Both the position numbers and the translations under genes were made by a program. A stretch of 64,000 nt of DNA from Stratiolaelaps scimitus (Eukaryota; Arthropoda; Arachnida; Mesostigmata; Laelapidae): NCBI GenBank assembly GCA_019614645.1, contig JABWDB010000005.1:14249001-14313000 (forward strand), in the 5' to 3' direction. The first letter of the stretch is position 1; every line of letters starts with the position of its first letter. Under the pieces are notes generated by a model. It saw only the letters and a program-made list of their open reading frames with translations. It had not been told where the DNA came from and searched no databases. Shown here one piece after another: positions 11,617 to 24,029 of the stretch.

Positions 11617-14612
11617 TCCATAATCTCAATTTGTATGTATGCACATTAGCTATTCTCAATTCCTTTTCGCGAGGTATTTAACACAGTATAAACTTAAATT
11701 TCTCTATATCTGTTTGATACAGCTACCTTCCAGATAAGTTGCTCAACCGCAGCAGGTTGACCTTAGTGAGGCCCACTGATTATAGTGATAATATGATAAG
11801 CTGATCGCTATACAGATGGGCAAAGTGTTCGTTTGTCAAACCCATCATTCAGGTACAACAATGGATCAGTAGATGGACACGCCGTTCGCCATGATAGGCC
11901 TATAGCGCCCAATGCGGTGTGTAAGTGCTAATCAAATAACCAGTTAGCACAGTGTGCAATAGCTGTCGCTTACCATTGACTGTTTGAATAGCTGGTCCAC
12001 CGGAGTCACCTTGACACGAATCGACGCCTCCTCGGAAGCGTCCAGCACAGAACATACTGCTACCATCATAAGGCGCAAACAGGATCGTTACCAGTCGTCT
12101 GTAAACAGGCAACATGTCAACAAGGTATCACTAATCAGCCAGGCGGCATATAGTATTTTTGCCACATACCATAGACAATAATACAATGTTTAATAAGCGA
12201 GATAAACAGTAACCAATAACGATGGGTCAGCATATCTATCAGTCCTGTGCAACATGTTGCGAGCATCCTGGAATTACCCATAATCAAATGTGACTTTACC
12301 GTTTTACCCTTGATATTATTGTCATTATTCTAAGCTTATTACCGGGAAAGGTAGAGCCGACACATGGTGTCCGAGATCACCGGAACGGTGACAGCGTTAA
12401 GGATTTTCGATGTGTTCCCGCCTGAAATGAATGCGTGGCATTTTAGCCACCTTTGCAACATTCGATAGCTGTCGATGTAATCGTTTACCTCTACCATGAA
12501 TATTCTCTACGCTCAAGGTGATTTCAGCTGGCTCGAAATGCTTGACGTGCTCTACAATACCAACATTGGGAATCCTTCACTGGCATTCGACTTCGACGAG
12601 CTCATCAATTCGGAGTGATTTTAAATGTGACATTAACTTTTGAAAAACTAAGAAGCTCAGTCTGCGTCTTAACCTAATAACCATTCGGAGCCGAATAGAA
12701 TCGTTATCGCTATTGACGTGCTGCCCGTGCTAGGACTTCGGGAGCGCGGATCTATTTACCCTCTTTGGTGCGGCCCCACCCCGTAATGGTGACGGTTCCC
12801 AGCACATTATGCGACCTTTGAGGCAAACAAATCGGCGCCACCGTTCCACCGGAGCCAACAAAGTCGAGTGCTCCGTCGAGGCGGAGTAGTGCCACATCGT
12901 AGCGGACAGCGATAACACCTGCGTATTTCGGATGAATGATTATCTCGGACACCTGAAATATAAGTGCCCGAAGATGAAGCACAGTGGTAACACTGGTTGA
13001 AACAGAGAGGGCGATCGTTGTTAGGAGAGAGTTCCACCTTCACTGTGTATAGGGTGATCGAACATCGAACATTATTTCTCATATACATGGCGAACAAAAA
13101 CATAAAATTACAGTCGATTCAGATAACGCATTAACATACAGCTCCTTAAACAAACCACTTTGGATTTAAACCTGACCTAATTGTGATATTTTCAGCTACG
13201 CGAAAACTTTCATCTAGCAGTACATTAGTAATTTTTTGGTAACCTCGCATACATGCTCGAATGCACAGACGTGAACTTACCCTTCGGACTTGTGTCGAAT
13301 TTTTCAAATCCCGGAAGTTCGTAGCTCCTGCAATGATTTGGTAGCGTTCGGCCGAAACCCTGTTTCGTATGCCATGCATAAGATTGCGTTAGTTGTACAG
13401 GCGTGACATTTCGCGTGACGGTCGAAAGCATATCACCCTAATGAATCACTGGCAGCTTTGGGTAGCAATAATCATGACGGCTACCTAGTGTTCCGAGTCT
13501 AGCTGGTGCGTGCTAAAGTCAAGTTCGACTCTATTGTTTTAATTTCAAACTTACGTGGAAACGCAATGAGCCGCAGTGATAACCTCAGTCGGAGATACGA
13601 TCGAGCCACCGCATATTCCGTAGCCGTTACGTCGTACAGATACCTATGCCACAGGTTGAGGGAGTTTAAAACAATGGAACGACATGTTCGTTCACGTTAG
13701 CAAGAAGAACTTCACTGTAGTCGACTGTGTAACGACGCGACCACCGAAGTCACGCAACTATTCAATAACTATTCAATGTATTCCGACCGACGCTGCTGGA
13801 GATTGTCGGACAAGTGTGAGTAACGGTACAATAAGCGTTTCCGATAGCTAATTACTCCTATGGTCATTACATTTTAATACAAAGTTGTTGATGAGTTGTG
13901 TATATCCATTTTCAACACTCAACAATCAGTATTTCATTGAGCGACGACCCTCATTATTTCTTCCACAAAACGAAGCTCTGCTCTACGTCGGTATATCTAC
14001 GCTATCGCCTTCACAGCTCTCAATTGAGAACTCTTTAATTGCATTTCCTCACCGAAATTACGGCTATCGATCGCGCAGTTAAAAGCTCAAGCTTCGATAG
14101 TTATCCACTTAGAGTATTCAGTCATGTATTGTTACGTAAGGTGCGGACACTGTAACACCATCGCCGCTTCATTAATCGCTAGAAATCTGCTCGGCTATTA
14201 TTAACAATCGAGGCATTCTAGTGATACTTCAGATTATCGCTATCCTGTTGGTGCCGCGGTTTGTCTACGTAACTGACGGACGTGTTGCGCCTGTTTGCTC
14301 CGTAACATTAGCTAGATCTACTTGGTTAGCTAATCGCTAGCCAACAATGACAACAATAGAATGCCGCTATTCACAAGCATTAGTTACACGACAACGACCA
14401 ATGGGCGGATGTCAGTTACATCTAGCACGAGCGCACACATCCACACATTTGTATCCACGACCAATGCCCACTTGGCTTACCTGCCAAGGAAATTGTCCCG
14501 GTTGAACAGGTGCTCCACCAACGATCCTCTCGGCAGGTATCGACTGCATGCCGCATTCGAAATCCATGTTGTCAGGGGCTAAGTGGCAGTGCATCATGAC
14601 AAATAAATACAT
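11324..14612 (-). CDS. Trypsin-like S1A serine protease, seven exons, intact triad
   Basis: Exons (minus): 14612-14481, 13643-13555, 13359-13281, 12952-12760, 12421-12343, 12098-11974, 11469-11324. All junctions are GT-AG and phases close to give 280 residues plus stop. The activation site is R29-IVGG. The catalytic triad is His70 (TAAHC), Asp119 (DVALL) and Ser223 (GDSGGP). Asp217, six residues before the serine, predicts cleavage after Lys or Arg. The SWGFGC segment forms the pocket wall. Length is normal for a single-domain chymotrypsin-fold protease and no clip domain is visible. The N-terminus is uncertain: ATG 14612 gives a short hydrophobic start ([12 protein letters not shown]), but an acceptor at 14578 would instead join an unseen signal-peptide exon. 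An extracellular or digestive role is inferred from the family. It sits alone, with an AATAAA downstream. Confidence 0.9.
11583..11613. repeat. (TA)n microsatellite in the last protease intron
   Basis: About 15 TA units between protease exons 6 and 7. Confidence 0.95.
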
Positions 14613-17600
14613 GAATATTTAATCACCTACTGAACATTACGTCATGTGTAGCAATTAGTGATTAGGAATTGGCGCATTTTTGACCTCAAATTCAAGTTTA
14701 AACCAGTTGCTATATAATACCGATAAAGGATCAATGCTGTTGTCGACGACTTGAGCAAACAAACGAGAATTTACCTTGGTACTACTATCGAACGAAACGT
14801 TATATTGTAATAGGGGTTATATATAATAATGTATGATAAAGGATAATACAAATGATAATCATCTTAGTGGTAATACTACGATGGATTTCATGAATGCGTG
14901 AATTGTACAGATATATTTTTCGGTTTCTTATTGTGTGAGACTGGTTTGTATTCCGCACGCACGGACTCCATAAACCCCAACCCAAGTGGTTCCTCATCTT
15001 CCCCCGCGAGCCCTGGGCTCTTGGACGGGAGGTATCACTCCATTGCTGTTTATACGTTCGCATCTCCCAGATGTCTCCTCGTTGGAGACCCTTAATGAAA
15101 ACAATAATAATAATAGTAATACATATAATATCTCAATCTTTTGCCCTTGGTCTTGCTTAAATAGTAATAAAAACAAAACGAGGCTGACACGCATACGTTC
15201 AGCCCCCAGTACCTAGTTAAATATCACTCAAATATGATGAGTTCTTGGCTAAATTTAAAAGGGCGAGCAGTATGCTCTCCAGTCGAGGCCACTAAATGTC
15301 CTCCGCACACCGTTCACGTGAAGGTGTGAGCGAAAAGTACCAATCACAGGTACCAATCCAAATCTATCGACATCTTGAGTTGCACGCTACGATTTTACCC
15401 AGACTACTCACTAAAGCCTGACATGTCGCTTTTTGGACGGGCAGCACTTCCCGAGCACCACACTGCTAAAAACACCATCACGACGGGTGAGACATTGGCA
15501 CCTGAAGCGCGAACCATGACACTTTACTGTGATCTGTGCAGAACGACGGAACGGTTGAATCTGGCAATCGTGCTCTGACAAACGCCGGCTCATATAGGGA
15601 ATCTAAACCTGCACATAGCCTTGCCCGCAGGGACGGCGGTCATATGCTCTTACCCATTCTGGCAGCAACAACGATAACGGAACGTGTTCGGGTGGAACAC
15701 ATGTATCTAGTTGGGATCCTCATAGGCAGCTTATCACATCTGAGATTAATATGCAAATAGACGCCAGATATTGAAATATATACCACACATACCACTGCTA
15801 AACCAGATAAGAACACTGGCTTTTGAGGCTGAATTTCCGCGCGTGACTAAATTGCTGCTCTGTTTGGAAGTCCTTTATCATCGCTGCTTCATCGACACCT
15901 CCTTAGTGAAAGCTGAGTGTCAAAGAGGTACGAACAAGGTCATGTGGGAGACACGCGACTGACCTTGTTTATATCTGCAGCATTATTTCTTTGCACATCT
16001 AGGCTGTGGCCGTGCATTTTTCGGACGCACCAAACACGATTTGAAATGTGGTTAACTATTCTATATTTGGTTCAAAATGAATATGATCCCAAAGAAATTT
16101 AGATAGTCCGAATAAGATGTCCTTTTAAAGATGATCCTTGAAGCATACCAAAAATGAGACTTATTCATTTTGTATAGCACCTATGAAATATACATCGGAT
16201 CGAATGAATGCTCACCACGACCATGTGTCATTCAAACTCAAATTGTGGTTTATTGACGAAATTTCAGTTTTTACAATGCTTGACTTCTAGTAATAAAAAA
16301 TTAAACGAACAACATTGTCTCGTAGTGCGAGTACTATCGATCAATAACTGTAAAAATAAGGTGTACACAAAAAATAATCGTAGCAAATTCGATACAAAGC
16401 ATATAAATCTTAGCATATACCTGTGAGATAACTACAACAATCCCTTGTTTACTTCAAGCGACAACTTTTTGGCTGACGCAAGTTGTCGGATTTGCGCTTC
16501 AAAATCGAGTCTCAGACAGCGGCCCTGTCGAGTTTTGTCGAAGCAATGGACTGCACCACGATCATCAACACGTACACAGCATCTTGCCATGTTTGTGTCA
16601 CATGAAGCAAGTGTTCACCCAACGCAACGCACTAAGAGGCCACGACGAATGGTAACTAGGAGGAAGGCAACGGATATAATGGCATTAATAGAATATATAT
16701 ATTACTTTACTATATTATATACAGTATAGTAAAAATAATACTGATTATTATTACTGATCATCATTAGGTTTTGACCTCAGCGGAAGTGCCGCGTCAGCTA
16801 CGATATGACGCTGCCCTCTGGTCCAGTCAAAAACAGCGAGCTTTTTTGTCCATGCCGCAGGTGCTGAAGTGCGAAGCCTTAACTCGTAGGCCACACCTCG
16901 GTACTGTGTGCTGAGTGTGTGGCCTACATGTGCTGAGAATGACGCTACATCAAGTGAGTGTCATATCTACAATCGAATCGTATTACACCACGTCTATGCT
17001 TCGAGAAGACAGCCCACATACTCCACGTGAACACTATCAACCATTCATATTATAGGTTCTATATGTTTATGCAGAACTTCGATTGCGGGCATGTCCGGCC
17101 CACTGTTGTGCAGCCCTGAATCAGATCAGCGGAAGGTTTACGTCTTCATCAGGAATTTATATTTGAACAGGTGAACAGCTACACATATGGAAGCCCAGTT
17201 CAGCCAAAATTTCACTGAGCCTCTATTGCAACAAGTGTAATAACCCACAATCAAAATGAGCTGGTGCAAAGTACTCCATATCGTAAAACCTCGTGTGAAA
17301 ATAGGGTAAAATAATTGTACCATTGTACGTCTTTAGATATTACCGCGCCGCGGTGGACTAATAATCACTTCCCGCGCTGCCAACTTGTCACCCAGCCTCC
17401 AATTGATACATGAGGTTGGTAGAAAGAAATTGACGCACGCCAACCTCTAGGAGCTGCGAAATGAGGTCCCGCATATTTACCGAAGTCAACCGTGTGTTGT
17501 TCGTTAGGTAGCCCCTGTAGCTAAGTCAGTAGGCCCAAGCACTTAGTAAAACTGGACTACTCTGCCTCGATTACAAGGCGGTTTGTATAGTTATAGCTCA

Positions 17601-17766
17601 GTTAATGGCCTTGGAAAATCCGTTTTTCGTCGGGTCGTGCGTTTTTCAACGGCAGTGATGGAAAATGAGACTTCATTCGGTATTTTTCCCTTGAATGCAA
17701 GGAGAGTAGTCTGGATCGCGCACAGTTCCTTGATTCGAAGGAGGTCAAGGCAATTGAGGACGCCCG
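14613..17766. other. Intergenic, no gene recognised
   Basis: Short frames only. A minus-strand frame starting at 15194 begins with a signal-like hydrophobic run (MRVSLVLFLLLF), but its reading phase and downstream donors do not fit the protease exon at 14578. A tRNA-like patch lies at about 17507-17585 (see rejected items). Confidence 0.4.
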
Positions 17767-18366
17767 CTACAGATTACCTACGATGCATATAACATAACAC
17801 AGTAATGGGGCGAGCAGTATTTTATGAACCAGAAGTGGACTATCAAATGGTATTCCCAGATCCCTAAGTCGCCTTAGTGCGGCAGCTGCATAGAACCCGG
17901 GGGCAGGTACACTCGTATGGCCTCTCCAGCCAAGTGTGTCTCGGATAACTAGGCCCAAGCATGTGACAGTCGAGGACAACGAGGCCGGTAAACCACAGAG
18001 CTGGACTGACTGGACCTCCGCGGTATCCGCAAGAGGGCGAGAACTGTCTTACTTGCATTTATGGCAAGTCGTCGGAATCTTTGACAGATTCGGATAACTT
18101 CAACTTCACCGATTGTTGCTTGAATATGACCCTGAACTGGCGATGAAGAGACCCGAAACTAAGTAACGTGTCGTCCGCGTGCGCTATTGTCTTACAAAGC
18201 TTCTCGGCTGAGATTTTCAACATCTAATTGCTGAGAACTAGAAACATGTAAGGGCCTAGAATAGACTCCTGCGGCGTTGAGATATCTACCACTCTACATG
18301 TTGACTCCACCTCACCGACCTTAACTTCCTGTTTTCGATCCTAGAGGTAAGATCTAAGCCATGTTA
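17767..18366 (-). pseudogene. Non-LTR retrotransposon reverse transcriptase fragment
   Basis: Read on the minus strand, this stretch carries several ordered RT landmarks. First comes TWLRSYL, then DRKQEVKVGEVES. Next is STPQESILGPYMF, which corresponds to the family pattern GxPQGSxLGPxLF. Then come HADDT at about 18180 (the YADDT catalytic motif) and LGLVIRDTLGW followed by a Leu-rich thumb-like stretch ending at 17767. The reading frame is broken by stops (inside SYL*D and after LVLSN) and by at least one frameshift after about 18075, so this is a dead fragment. Resemblance is to jockey/CR1/RTE-type elements, and the clade is not resolved. A (TA)n tract at 18463-18488 lies just upstream. No endonuclease or ORF1 part was recognised. 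Confidence 0.75.
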
Positions 18367-19800
18367 CAACAGAGGGTTTACAACCCAAATGTTCCGGTGT
18401 CTGCGGAAAGGAATACTGCCGAAGACAATTGGATGCCACCGACATATCGAGAGTAACGCTTAATATATATATATATATATATATATATCAAAAGCTTTCA
18501 ATCCCTGGTAGCAGCCTGGGGTCACACATTTGTATGCATGTGCTCGGGACTGTTTATGGGCGTTTCTAGCAGGAGTTAACGAGATCACCCCGAACTGCTG
18601 AATACGCCTTCATTCGACGGTCGGAATTTTAAGCCCGATGTGAATTTTCTGGTTCACCTCTATTCAAGAAAGTGCTTAGAGCAAGTTTAAGTCTCACAGC
18701 ACCAACATGGCACCGCATCCTGTAAGCGGCATTGTTAAAATGGCTCCACAATGGCATTTTTAGCTAAGCTGGCAGCGTTAGTCGATCGTTGCATCTCGAA
18801 AGTGGCCGCCTTTCGGATTCAGACGACACGTCCGTTTCTGGCTTCTAATGGGATCTCGTGAAGTCGCCTCGTTGTCAGCGCTTTCTGGTTCATTATTCAT
18901 TAATTTGTCACACAATCACACCGAACGGTCGGTTGACCTTCTAAGTCACAGGCGAAGCTTGAACAGCTGGATGACACCTAATATGAGTGGAAATAGATCA
19001 CGATGGTATCGACCTTGCGGCGTGTTTCAATATAGGTTTCGTTGCCGCTCGTCCGTGTGCATTCCCTGAGTAGCTATGTATGCTACTGTGTCTGCGTTGA
19101 CACGCGGATGAGTTAGGTCGCGCTAAGCTTGGCGTCATGGTAAAATCTGCTCAACCCGTCATTGTAAACAGTAAAGCAGTCTGTGGTTGGCCGGTGCATC
19201 GCGAAGGCTACACATCATAAGGGAACCATTAATAATAATAGTTAGTTAAATAGTTAATTAGTTAGCCTAATTATTTAGGGTTTGAATGAGTATACTTGGA
19301 AGCTTTAGCTTACAGAAGCTTCAAGCGAAGTCGGAGGAACGGTATCGTCTCCAAGCCTAGGCTTAAGCGTTCGCGGTGGAGTCCCAGATGAATTTCATGT
19401 ATCCTACTTTACGGTATTGTGTAACAGGACGACTAATGCAAGCATCAGCTACAATTCGTTTAGTAGCGGTTTATGAATGACCATTCAATCTAGGGGCGCA
19501 CACATCAATACTGTAGACAAGAATCACCAGCCCCTCGCTTGTGGCCTTGTTGATAGGGGGCGGCAGAATATTATGGTCGGTAAGAGTGGGTAGGTAATGT
19601 GATAGCCTCGGAAGGTCTTTTGCTGCAATGAAAAATAATGCTGTCCAATGTGCAGATATTGCTGTGAATTGAAAGCCGTCTACACTATAATTGACTGAAT
19701 TATATACGGTTTATGATTCAAATAAATACGCGAACTTCAGGACAGGTAGCGTCCCCTATTAGCAGGCAAGCTCCTCTCTGCTTAAAAATAAAGGTTATTA
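18367..19800. other. Unassigned, possibly the rest of decayed retroelements
   Basis: No clear coding signal. It contains (TA)n at 18463-18488 and short frames without recognised motifs. It lies between an RT fragment and a BEL element, so transposon debris is likely. No 5' LTR of the BEL element could be identified by eye. Confidence 0.35.
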
Positions 19801-20599
19801 GGTGAACACAACACTTCAAGAGATTAGGTCTCGCTTTCAAGACCGCCCAGCGGGGTTGCCCCTCAAGAACTTGCCCATTAAGCCGCCTGTCCTGATTAAA
19901 TCTCGCAAATCGTCGACGAGTAGTCGACCAAAACGACAGTGGGTTCACTTAGCGTTACTAAACAAGCAGGTTGGTTTGTTATATGGTGTCGGATGTATTA
20001 GTAAGCCCGTTTCTCGTGATCTTCCTGACGTATTTTTCTTGAGGCGCACCCGGGGCGGTGATCCTAGCCCGTCGTTTGCAAGTCAAAATGCTAATCTGCT
20101 TACCATGCAACAAACGATGCAAGAATTCATGCGCTCCGAGTCACAGCAGCTAGCAGAGCTTCACAGCAAGCAAGTCAAGCAACTCAGCCTTCCAGATGTT
20201 GCACACCCAGCAGCAGATTCAGGAAGCCCTTAAGCAACAGCGGGCTCAAAACCAGCAATTGGCGCTGGCGGTACAAAATCTTCAACAGTAGCCGGCCCAA
20301 CAAAATGCGAAAGTAGGCGCGCTCATCCAACAAACGGTACCCAGTTCTCGCGCAGCAGCCACTGCAGCATCTGCACCGTCGGGAAATACATTTCCGTCGG
20401 CCGACGATGGCCAGGTCTTCGGGACAGGGTTCAGGCGGATGCAACCTTCAGAAATACCAGACCAAAACCTACTCGCTTCTTCGATAATAAATATAATAAC
20501 CATAATGGTATTAGTTATAAGAATAGCAATAGGACTCAGCCGATTAACAACTATGGTAACGGCAAAAAAGAACTTCGCATTTAACGCGGTCGCTATGAA

Positions 20600-20720
20600 T
20601 ACTATGTTTCTTCATAACATACCAGCTATGTTTGTTCTGCGGAGGAGCACACGACAGCAAGAAATGCGAACAACATATGGAATTGTCTGAGCGTAGGCGT
20701 ATACTAGCTTCTCAAACATG
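20600..20720 (+). pseudogene. BEL/Pao gag zinc-knuckle remnant
   Basis: The frame starting near 20632 reads CGGAHDSKKCEQHMELSERR, a typical BEL/Pao gag knuckle (CxxCxxxHxxxxC) followed by the Arg-rich helix and a decayed second Cys cluster. A frame break follows. Confidence 0.7.
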
Positions 20721-20954
20721 GTGTGCTTCAGGTGCTTACAATACAGTCACACGGCGGATAGGTGTAGACATTCAAGGATTAATTGTAGTGAGTGTAGAGA
20801 GGGAAGCAATTATGTGTCCAAACTTAAATAGTACCAAAATATACAATAACGCTTGCTCGCTAAGCCTTCAGGCCTCTTCAGCGAGTGCTTCTACACCAAC
20901 ACAACAGCACGAGTCTCTTATGCCGCATACTTCTAGATCCGGGATCACAGAACC

Positions 20955-21001
20955 CATTTGCGTCCAATCGCTTGTAGAAGTCAAGCGATTGGACGCAAAT
21001 G
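20955..21001. repeat. Perfect 20-bp inverted repeat with a 7-nt loop
   Basis: Arms 20955-20974 and 20982-21001 (CATTTGCGTCCAATCGCTTG and its exact complement) flank a 7-nt loop. It lies inside the decayed BEL element, between gag-like and protease-like regions. Confidence 0.9.
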
Positions 21002-21934
21002 AGTGCGCCAGCCCTAACGGATCGCAGGCACTAAGGTGGACGAGTTTCCAAATTGCAGGAATGTGGCATCTACGATCTCGAGCTGAGAATCCGTTTCGCT
21101 CCTCATAACCAAATTACGTTCAGTGGTTTGGGGTTGCCGGAGATTACTAAAACGGCTCGTCAAAAGGTTTCATGTACACACGGGTTGTCTACCATCGCTG
21201 ACCACTTAGATGAGCAAGTCTCCGGGTCAGTGGAGATATTATTTATAGGTACTGACGTCCTGCCCCGTGTCACACTGAACGAAGTACGAACGTTTAGCGG
21301 CCTTGTCGGCACCATACGAAATTCGGGCGGTTCTTCTACGGCGCGGACAATGACCGCTCACTCTGTGTTGTGCGTATTAAACGTTATTATGCAATCAGAT
21401 CAGCGTATCGCACGCACAGTCAAATCGAACGCGTTCGTTGGTGCAACCGCACTTTCCGATTCTGACGAATCAACTATTCCAGACACGGACAATACAATTG
21501 TCTTCGAAGGTCCGGGATCAGATGTCGACGACTCCCTAAAAGATATAAAATTCCTGTGGAACGTCGAACACCTGGGCATAGAGGAGCCTGATAAAGCAGC
21601 AGACTCGCAATTGAGCGCTGAGCTCAAACAATTTTTGAGGGAGTCGCTGCAACAAGAGACCAACGGAAGATACGTTGTCTCTTCGCCCTTCAAGCCAGAC
21701 ATTTCAGGGCTAGGCGACAATGCAAACTTAGCACTTTCGCGCTTACGCTGGTTGTTGAAAACTGCGAAAAACACACAAAAAGCTGCTAGCGGCAATCGAT
21801 AAGGAAATTGCTAATTCAATCGAGGTAGGTCATTCTGAATCAGCTGCGCCACGTAGAGACGGGGAACCATACTACTTGTCTATTCTAGCAGTTTCACAGA
21901 TAGACGAAGCACCAAAGGACCTTGAAAGTCTCGA

Positions 21935-22714
21935 GTGTTAAAAGATGCCGGCGCTCGGGGGAAAAATGACGCTGCCTTAAATGACATCCTTCACCGAGGT
22001 CCCAGCTTGCTCCCCGATATAATCAACGTCCTGGTCCATTTCCGAAAACGTCCAATTGTTATAACAGCAGATATTGAGAAAGCCTTTCACCAGTTCAAAA
22101 GTAATCGCGAGCACAGAACGTTCCTACGTTTTTCTGGCCATTGAACATCTCTGGGAATCCAAGCGCGCCTGTCAGGGTTTTGGGCAACTGTTTTAGACTT
22201 TGGTCTAAACTGTAGTCCGTGGTTGCATTGCAAAGCTTGAAATACCATCTCGGAGCAGCAACCAAAAAAAATTCCGGCGAGAGAAGTCACTCAATTCCGT
22301 GCTCTCGGAATTGTTCTACATGGATGGCATCGCTTTTGGAGCGACGTCAGACAGCGAAACTCTAAACAAAATTTAAGCTTGTAACAAAAACTTTCAACGC
22401 CGGGGTCTTTTCCGTTAAAAAAAATGGGCTACTAATTCCAAACGACTAGGCGACTTCATTACGGCTAACTCCCCGGAAGACACCAAAGTTGTCTGTGTTA
22501 GTGAAAACCACAAACTTCTAGGTGTAAATTGGAACCAACTCACTCGGTTCATTCATTAGGGGTATCGCTCACTAACGCCATCAAATGTCTTGAACAAGGC
22601 ACTCCGTCGAAACGATCCCTGCTTAAAGGCATGGCGAATATCTTCGATCCTCTTGGCATGTTATCGCCAATCTCGATAAAAGCGGAGATGCTCTTGAAAA
22701 AACTTTCGAAGTAG
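21935..22714 (+). pseudogene. BEL/Pao reverse transcriptase remnant
   Basis: The frame at 21935-22144 contains GPSLLPDIINVL and VITADIEKAFHQ, the BEL/Pao RT signature that includes the first catalytic Asp. The box that should read YMDD or YVDD is YMDG (22317-22328), so one catalytic Asp is lost. FDPLGMLSPISIKAEMLLKK at about 22650-22710 is the typical connection region. Stops and frameshifts separate these pieces. Confidence 0.85.
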
Positions 22715-22792
22715 AAACACGACTGGGACGACATTCTCACAGCCAGTGAATTAGACGAGCACAATTCCTTATCGCGGGCTCTCACTGACCAC

Positions 22793-23092
22793 GTGGACAC
22801 TTCCATCGAACGTTCACTTAACATAATAAGCAATAACAAAAACATTGCGAAGAATGAACTCCATGTGTTCTGTGACGCAAGCCTAAACGCGTATGGATGC
22901 GTTGTCTACTTGCGACAAGTTATGGCAGGCGCGCCATCATCAGTCAAATTCGTCTATGCGAAAGCCGGAGTAGCTCCTCTAAAACAGGCTTGGTCAATTC
23001 TACGACTAAAACTTCTAGGCGCCGTCATCGCGATAATTCAGCGGTCTTGGGATGGATCCCTGATGTTCCTGACAAATGGAAGACCTTTGTAG
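22793..23092 (+). pseudogene. BEL/Pao RNase H remnant
   Basis: ELHVFCDASLNAYGCVVYLR followed by an FVYAKAGVAPLK-like segment matches the start of BEL/Pao RNase H, including the catalytic Asp of CDAS. The frame shifts downstream. Confidence 0.75.
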
Positions 23093-23543
23093 CGACCCGA
23101 ATTTCAGAGATTCAATCGCTTTCTGACAAAAACTCCTGCTACTATGTACGATCCAAAGGCAACCCGGCAGATCTTCTCTCTAGATCATATCGCACCAGAC
23201 GTGTACGCATCGAGAAAGTTTTGCTACCACCGGTCCTGATTGGTTGCAAGCCACACGCCGGTCAGAAGCACAACACACGTTGAACGCCACGGACAGCGCT
23301 GTTGATGTATAACCTGGCTCGGGACGCAAGATTCACGTGATGTGCGGCTCTACTCCGTGTTCGTCATCCGTAGTTTTGCCACTAATAGACGAAACTCGGT
23401 TCTCCAGCTGGTCAAGGGCAGTGCGAGTGGCTGCATTTGTACTACGCTTCATTGAGTGCCGCGAGCGAGTTTCCACGCGTTTTTCCGCGAGCGAGTTTCC
23501 ATTCCCGCTAGTGAATTCAATCGCTGACCGTTTAATCGTTTAT

Positions 23544-23779
23544 CGAGCTGACCCTGACAGGCCTCAGCTCTTAACCTTTAGGTATTACTATGAGGACCTG
23601 TCGGGGCCACCTTTGCTTATTCTCTGCCTTACTCGTACCTGACAAGAATCCTCAGATAAAGAAAGATGATAAAGAACCCCAAAGATTCTCCGCGTCTGAC
23701 AGGATTTGAACCCAACACACACGTGTCCCTCCCCGGGTCTAGTAGTCTAAGACGCTCACCACTAGACCATCCAGGGGAC
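23544..23779 (-). repeat. SINE family A, copy A1 (near full length, tRNA head)
   Basis: Read on the minus strand it starts with a tRNA-like head: GTCCCCTGGATGGTCTAGTG (A-box TGGTCTAGTGGTG), an anticodon-arm-like stretch, and a perfect B-box GGTTCAAATCC. About 125 nt of unique body follow and end in TCAGCTCGATA. The 5' end resembles tRNA-Glu or tRNA-Asp. It sits inside the BEL/Pao element between RNase H and integrase remnants, so it arrived after that element. It shares its full length with A2 at 62.3 kb and its 3' half with A3 at 58.4 kb. Confidence 0.85.
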
Positions 23780-24029
23780 AGCAGAGCATTGATAAAAAAC
23801 ATTCAAGCCAGAGCATTTACTCCTGAGTTTGACTCCAAATGTTCTAATGTGCCAGAATCTAGTCCAGTTGATCAGTACCAACAATTCATAGATGTTTACG
23901 CAGCCGACAATATTATCGTTCACGGCTAGAAAAATCGAATGAATTTTCATACGATGACAAATATCCAATTATTTTATCAAGAAATAATTTTCTCATCCAA
24001 AAGTTGATTGGCTGGATACATGCGACGAA

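Noticed and set aside
14994..15194. Signal-peptide-like frame upstream of the protease
   Set aside because: Hydrophobic, but available donors leave the wrong phase for joining the exon at 14578, and the sequence is low-complexity.
17507..17585. tRNA-like patch with TGTAGCTAAGTCAGTAGG
   Set aside because: An A-box-like string is present, but no acceptable B-box, acceptor stem or anticodon arm could be folded by eye. At most it is a decayed SINE head.
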